A stretch of DNA of 8,507 nucleotides from the NCBI GenBank assembly GCA_946886805.1, contig CAMPJM010000152.1, positions 1 through 8,507 of the forward strand. Direction: 5' to 3'. The translations under genes were made by a program, and so were the position numbers. The notes beneath the pieces were generated by a model. The model saw nothing but the letters and a program-made list of their open reading frames with translations, was not told the DNA's origin and made no database searches. Source of the DNA: an uncultured Flammeovirgaceae bacterium. GTDB taxonomy: Bacteria; Bacteroidota; Bacteroidia; Cytophagales; Cyclobacteriaceae. This document shows, one piece after another, positions 7,393-8,507 of the stretch (the first letter of the stretch is position 1; each line of letters begins with the position of its first letter).

Positions 7393-7545
7393 ATGTATTA
7401 TTGATGTACCCTCCTTTTTGGATAGACGGCAGATTAGAGGGTAATTGGGCAAACGTTTCAAATGGTTTAACCATAAACTCTCTACTACGAATTATTGGTC
7501 GGGTAAAAATGAGATTTTTTTTAAATAAGATATAAAACCACAAAA

Positions 7546-8382
7546 ATGATTTTACTATTAATATATTCTTTTTTACTATTTCCCTCACAAAAAGTAGGGG
7601 AAGATCCTCCAAAACTTGTATGGAGCGATGAATTTGAATATGAGGGCGCACCTGATTCAACTTTGTGGGATTATCATTTGGGAAATGGTTGCCCTGAATT
7701 ATGTGGCTGGGGAAATAATGAACTTCAGTTTTATACCAATCATGAAAATAACGTAAGGGTTACGGAGGGGAAATTGGTAATTGAAGCTCACAAAGAAGCT
7801 AAGGAAGAAAGTGCCTATACCTCAACAAGGTTGATGAGCACGGGCGAAGGAAGTTGGAAATATGGATACATAGAAGTTCGTGCAAAGCTCCCTTATGGTC
7901 GGGGTACCTGGCCGGCAATCTGGATGTTGCCGGATACCAATAAATATGGAGAATGGCCCGCCAGTGGAGAAATAGATATTATGGAGCATGTGGGGTTTGA
8001 TCCCGGGGTTGTCCATGGTACTGTTCATACAACCGATTTTAATCATCTAAAGGGAACGCAGGTAGGGAAGCAAATTCAGGTAGCTGACTTTGATTCCGCT
8101 TTCCACAATTATGCAGTCAATTGGACTGAAGATAAAATTGAATTTTATCTTGATGGCGAAAAATACCACGAATTTGTTAACAATGGCAAAGGAAACGATG
8201 CCTGGCCATTTGATCATCCATTTTATCTTATCTTAAACATCGCAGTAGGAGGTGGTTGGGGTGGTCAGAAAGGAATAGATGAAAAAATCTGGCCTCAGAA
8301 GTTTGAGATAGATTATGTAAGGGTTTATGAACCTTTGCTAACGGAGAGCCAGAAAATGTCATTTCAGAAACAAAGAGAATAG
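7546..8382 (+). CDS. GH16 family beta-glucanase, laminarinase-like
   Basis: This 278-residue glycoside hydrolase is predicted to cut beta-1,3 (or mixed-linkage) glucans such as laminarin. The family active-site motif ExDxxE is intact in GEIDIMEHVG (141-150): Glu142 is the nucleophile, Asp144 the helper and Glu147 the acid/base. Other laminarinase-like blocks are LVWSDEFEYEG (24-34), the WGNNELQFYT stretch (55-64), YGYIEVRAKLPYGRGTWPAIWMLP (106-129), HGTVHT (157-162), a YAVNWTEDKIEFYLDG segment (189-204) and LNIAVGGGWGG (230-240). It is a single catalytic domain with no carbohydrate-binding module and no type IX secretion tail. The first 15 residues (MILLLIYSFLL...) are hydrophobic like a signal peptide but lack the usual basic residues and a lipobox cysteine, so export is likely but the route is unclear. 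An in-frame stop at 7522-7524, with no ATG between, supports the ATG at 7546. It is divergent from the sensor-regulator gene, and no SusC/SusD genes are seen. Confidence 0.93.
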   Translation: MILLLIYSFLLFPSQKVGEDPPKLVWSDEFEYEGAPDSTLWDYHLGNGCPELCGWGNNELQFYTNHENNVRVTEGKLVIEAHKEAKEESAYTSTRLMSTGEGSWKYGYIEVRAKLPYGRGTWPAIWMLPDTNKYGEWPASGEIDIMEHVGFDPGVVHGTVHTTDFNHLKGTQVGKQIQVADFDSAFHNYAVNWTEDKIEFYLDGEKYHEFVNNGKGNDAWPFDHPFYLILNIAVGGGWGGQKGIDEKIWPQKFEIDYVRVYEPLLTESQKMSFQKQRE

Positions 8383-8392
8383 CAAACCTACC

Positions 8393-8442
8393 CGTCATTG
8401 CGAAGCTTTTTTCTGCCTTTTCGCAGAAAAAGCTGCGGCAAT
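8393..8442. repeat. REP-like element with imperfect hairpin
   Basis: Beginning CGTCATTGCGAAGC, this matches the widespread GTCATTGCGA...GCAATCC type of intergenic palindrome. AGCTTTTTTCTGC at 8404-8416 pairs with GCAGAAAAAGCT at 8423-8434 with one bulged T. The outer arms ATTGCGAAGCT and AGCTGCGGCAAT extend the pairing with mismatches. It begins about 10 nt after the glucanase stop codon, so it would be transcribed as the mRNA 3' end. Confidence 0.6.
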
Positions 8443-8501
8443 CCCCCCCAAAGGAAGAGCGGTGCTTTTATTTGGGGGATTGCCGCATTTTTTGTTTTCT
8501 T
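8435..8501 (+). terminator. Probable intrinsic terminator of the glucanase gene
   Basis: GCGGCAATCCCCCCCAAA at 8435-8452 pairs with TTTGGGGGATTGCCGC at 8471-8486, giving 16 bp with two unpaired C residues and an 18-nt loop. It is followed by a T-rich tail, ATTTTTTGTTTTCTT, at 8487-8501. Stem plus U-rich tail 50-100 nt after the stop at 8382 is a good terminator. Its left arm is shared with the right arm of the preceding hairpin. Confidence 0.65.
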
Positions 8502-8507
8502 GTACTT

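Larger units (their letters stand above)
7268..7408 (+). repeat. Four TTGATGT direct repeats, three helically phased
   Basis: TTGATGT occurs at 7268-7274, 7368-7374, 7390-7396 and 7401-7407, all in the same orientation. Start-to-start spacings are 100, 22 and 11 bp; the last two match one and two helical turns. The first two copies share the longer form TTGATGT(A/G)TTC. Such phasing is typical of sites bound by a protein on one face of the DNA. The LuxR-type regulator encoded next door is the natural candidate, by inference only. Confidence 0.5.
7227..7545. promoter_or_regulatory. Divergent control region between regulator and glucanase genes
   Basis: This 319-bp gene-free region should hold the promoters of both flanking genes. 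It contains four same-strand copies of TTGATGT (7268, 7368, 7390, 7401) and two copies of ACCAAATT (7331, 7351). A candidate plus-strand promoter core lies at 7385-7392. A 64-codon open frame at 7341-7535 reads through the repeats, resembles nothing I know and is judged non-coding. The remainder, 7420-7545, would be a leader of about 145 nt in which I see no clear structure. Confidence 0.55.

Noticed and set aside
7341..7535. 64-codon frame ending 10 nt before the glucanase start, possibly a leader peptide
   Set aside because: It overlaps the repeat cluster and the candidate promoter box, has no ribosome-binding signal and matches nothing known to me.
1..8507. CRISPR array, tRNA, rRNA, transposase or phage genes
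   Set aside because: I saw no regularly spaced repeats with unique spacers, no cloverleaf or rRNA-like segments, and no transposase, integrase or phage protein motifs.

Overview
The window looks like chromosomal DNA from a member of the Bacteroidota, most likely a marine or soil Cytophagales-type bacterium. The evidence is AT-rich DNA, a perfect Bacteroidota-type promoter (TTTTG, 20 bp, TACCTTTG) ahead of the first gene, no clear Shine-Dalgarno sequences, a membrane-anchored propeller/triple-tyrosine/LuxR regulator of a kind typical of this phylum, and REP-like 'GTCATT' repeats between genes. This is inference from content; I could not run a taxonomic search.

Layout. 1-157: a REP-like hairpin, then the promoter of the first gene. 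209-1852 (+): an ABC-F ATPase acting on the ribosome. 1853-2294: a gene-free, GC-rich stretch holding four hairpin structures, the last of which is a good terminator for the gene converging from the right. 2295-3416 (-): a clear homologue of PrnB, the haem enzyme of pyrrolnitrin biosynthesis, with no other pyrrolnitrin gene in view. 3487-3542: a strong terminator on the minus strand separating it from 3622-4029 (-), a small SpoIIAA/STAS-like protein. 4030-4319: AT-rich, no gene. 4320-7226 (-): a 968-residue transmembrane sensor-regulator. 7227-7545: a divergent control region with two sets of short direct repeats. 7546-8382 (+): a GH16 laminarinase-type beta-glucanase. 8393-8501: a composite REP-like element whose second hairpin looks like a terminator.

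How the genes may work together. The regulator and the glucanase are divergently transcribed from a shared 319-bp region containing four TTGATGT copies, three of them spaced 22 and 11 bp apart and overlapping a candidate promoter. This suggests a small glycan-response module in which an envelope sensor controls a beta-1,3-glucanase, with no SusC/SusD pair or histidine kinase in view. The ABC-F gene, the PrnB homologue and the STAS-like gene look like independent transcription units. The two most noteworthy items are the orphan PrnB homologue, which keeps the family's haem-ligand and active-site residues, and the regulator/glucanase control region.
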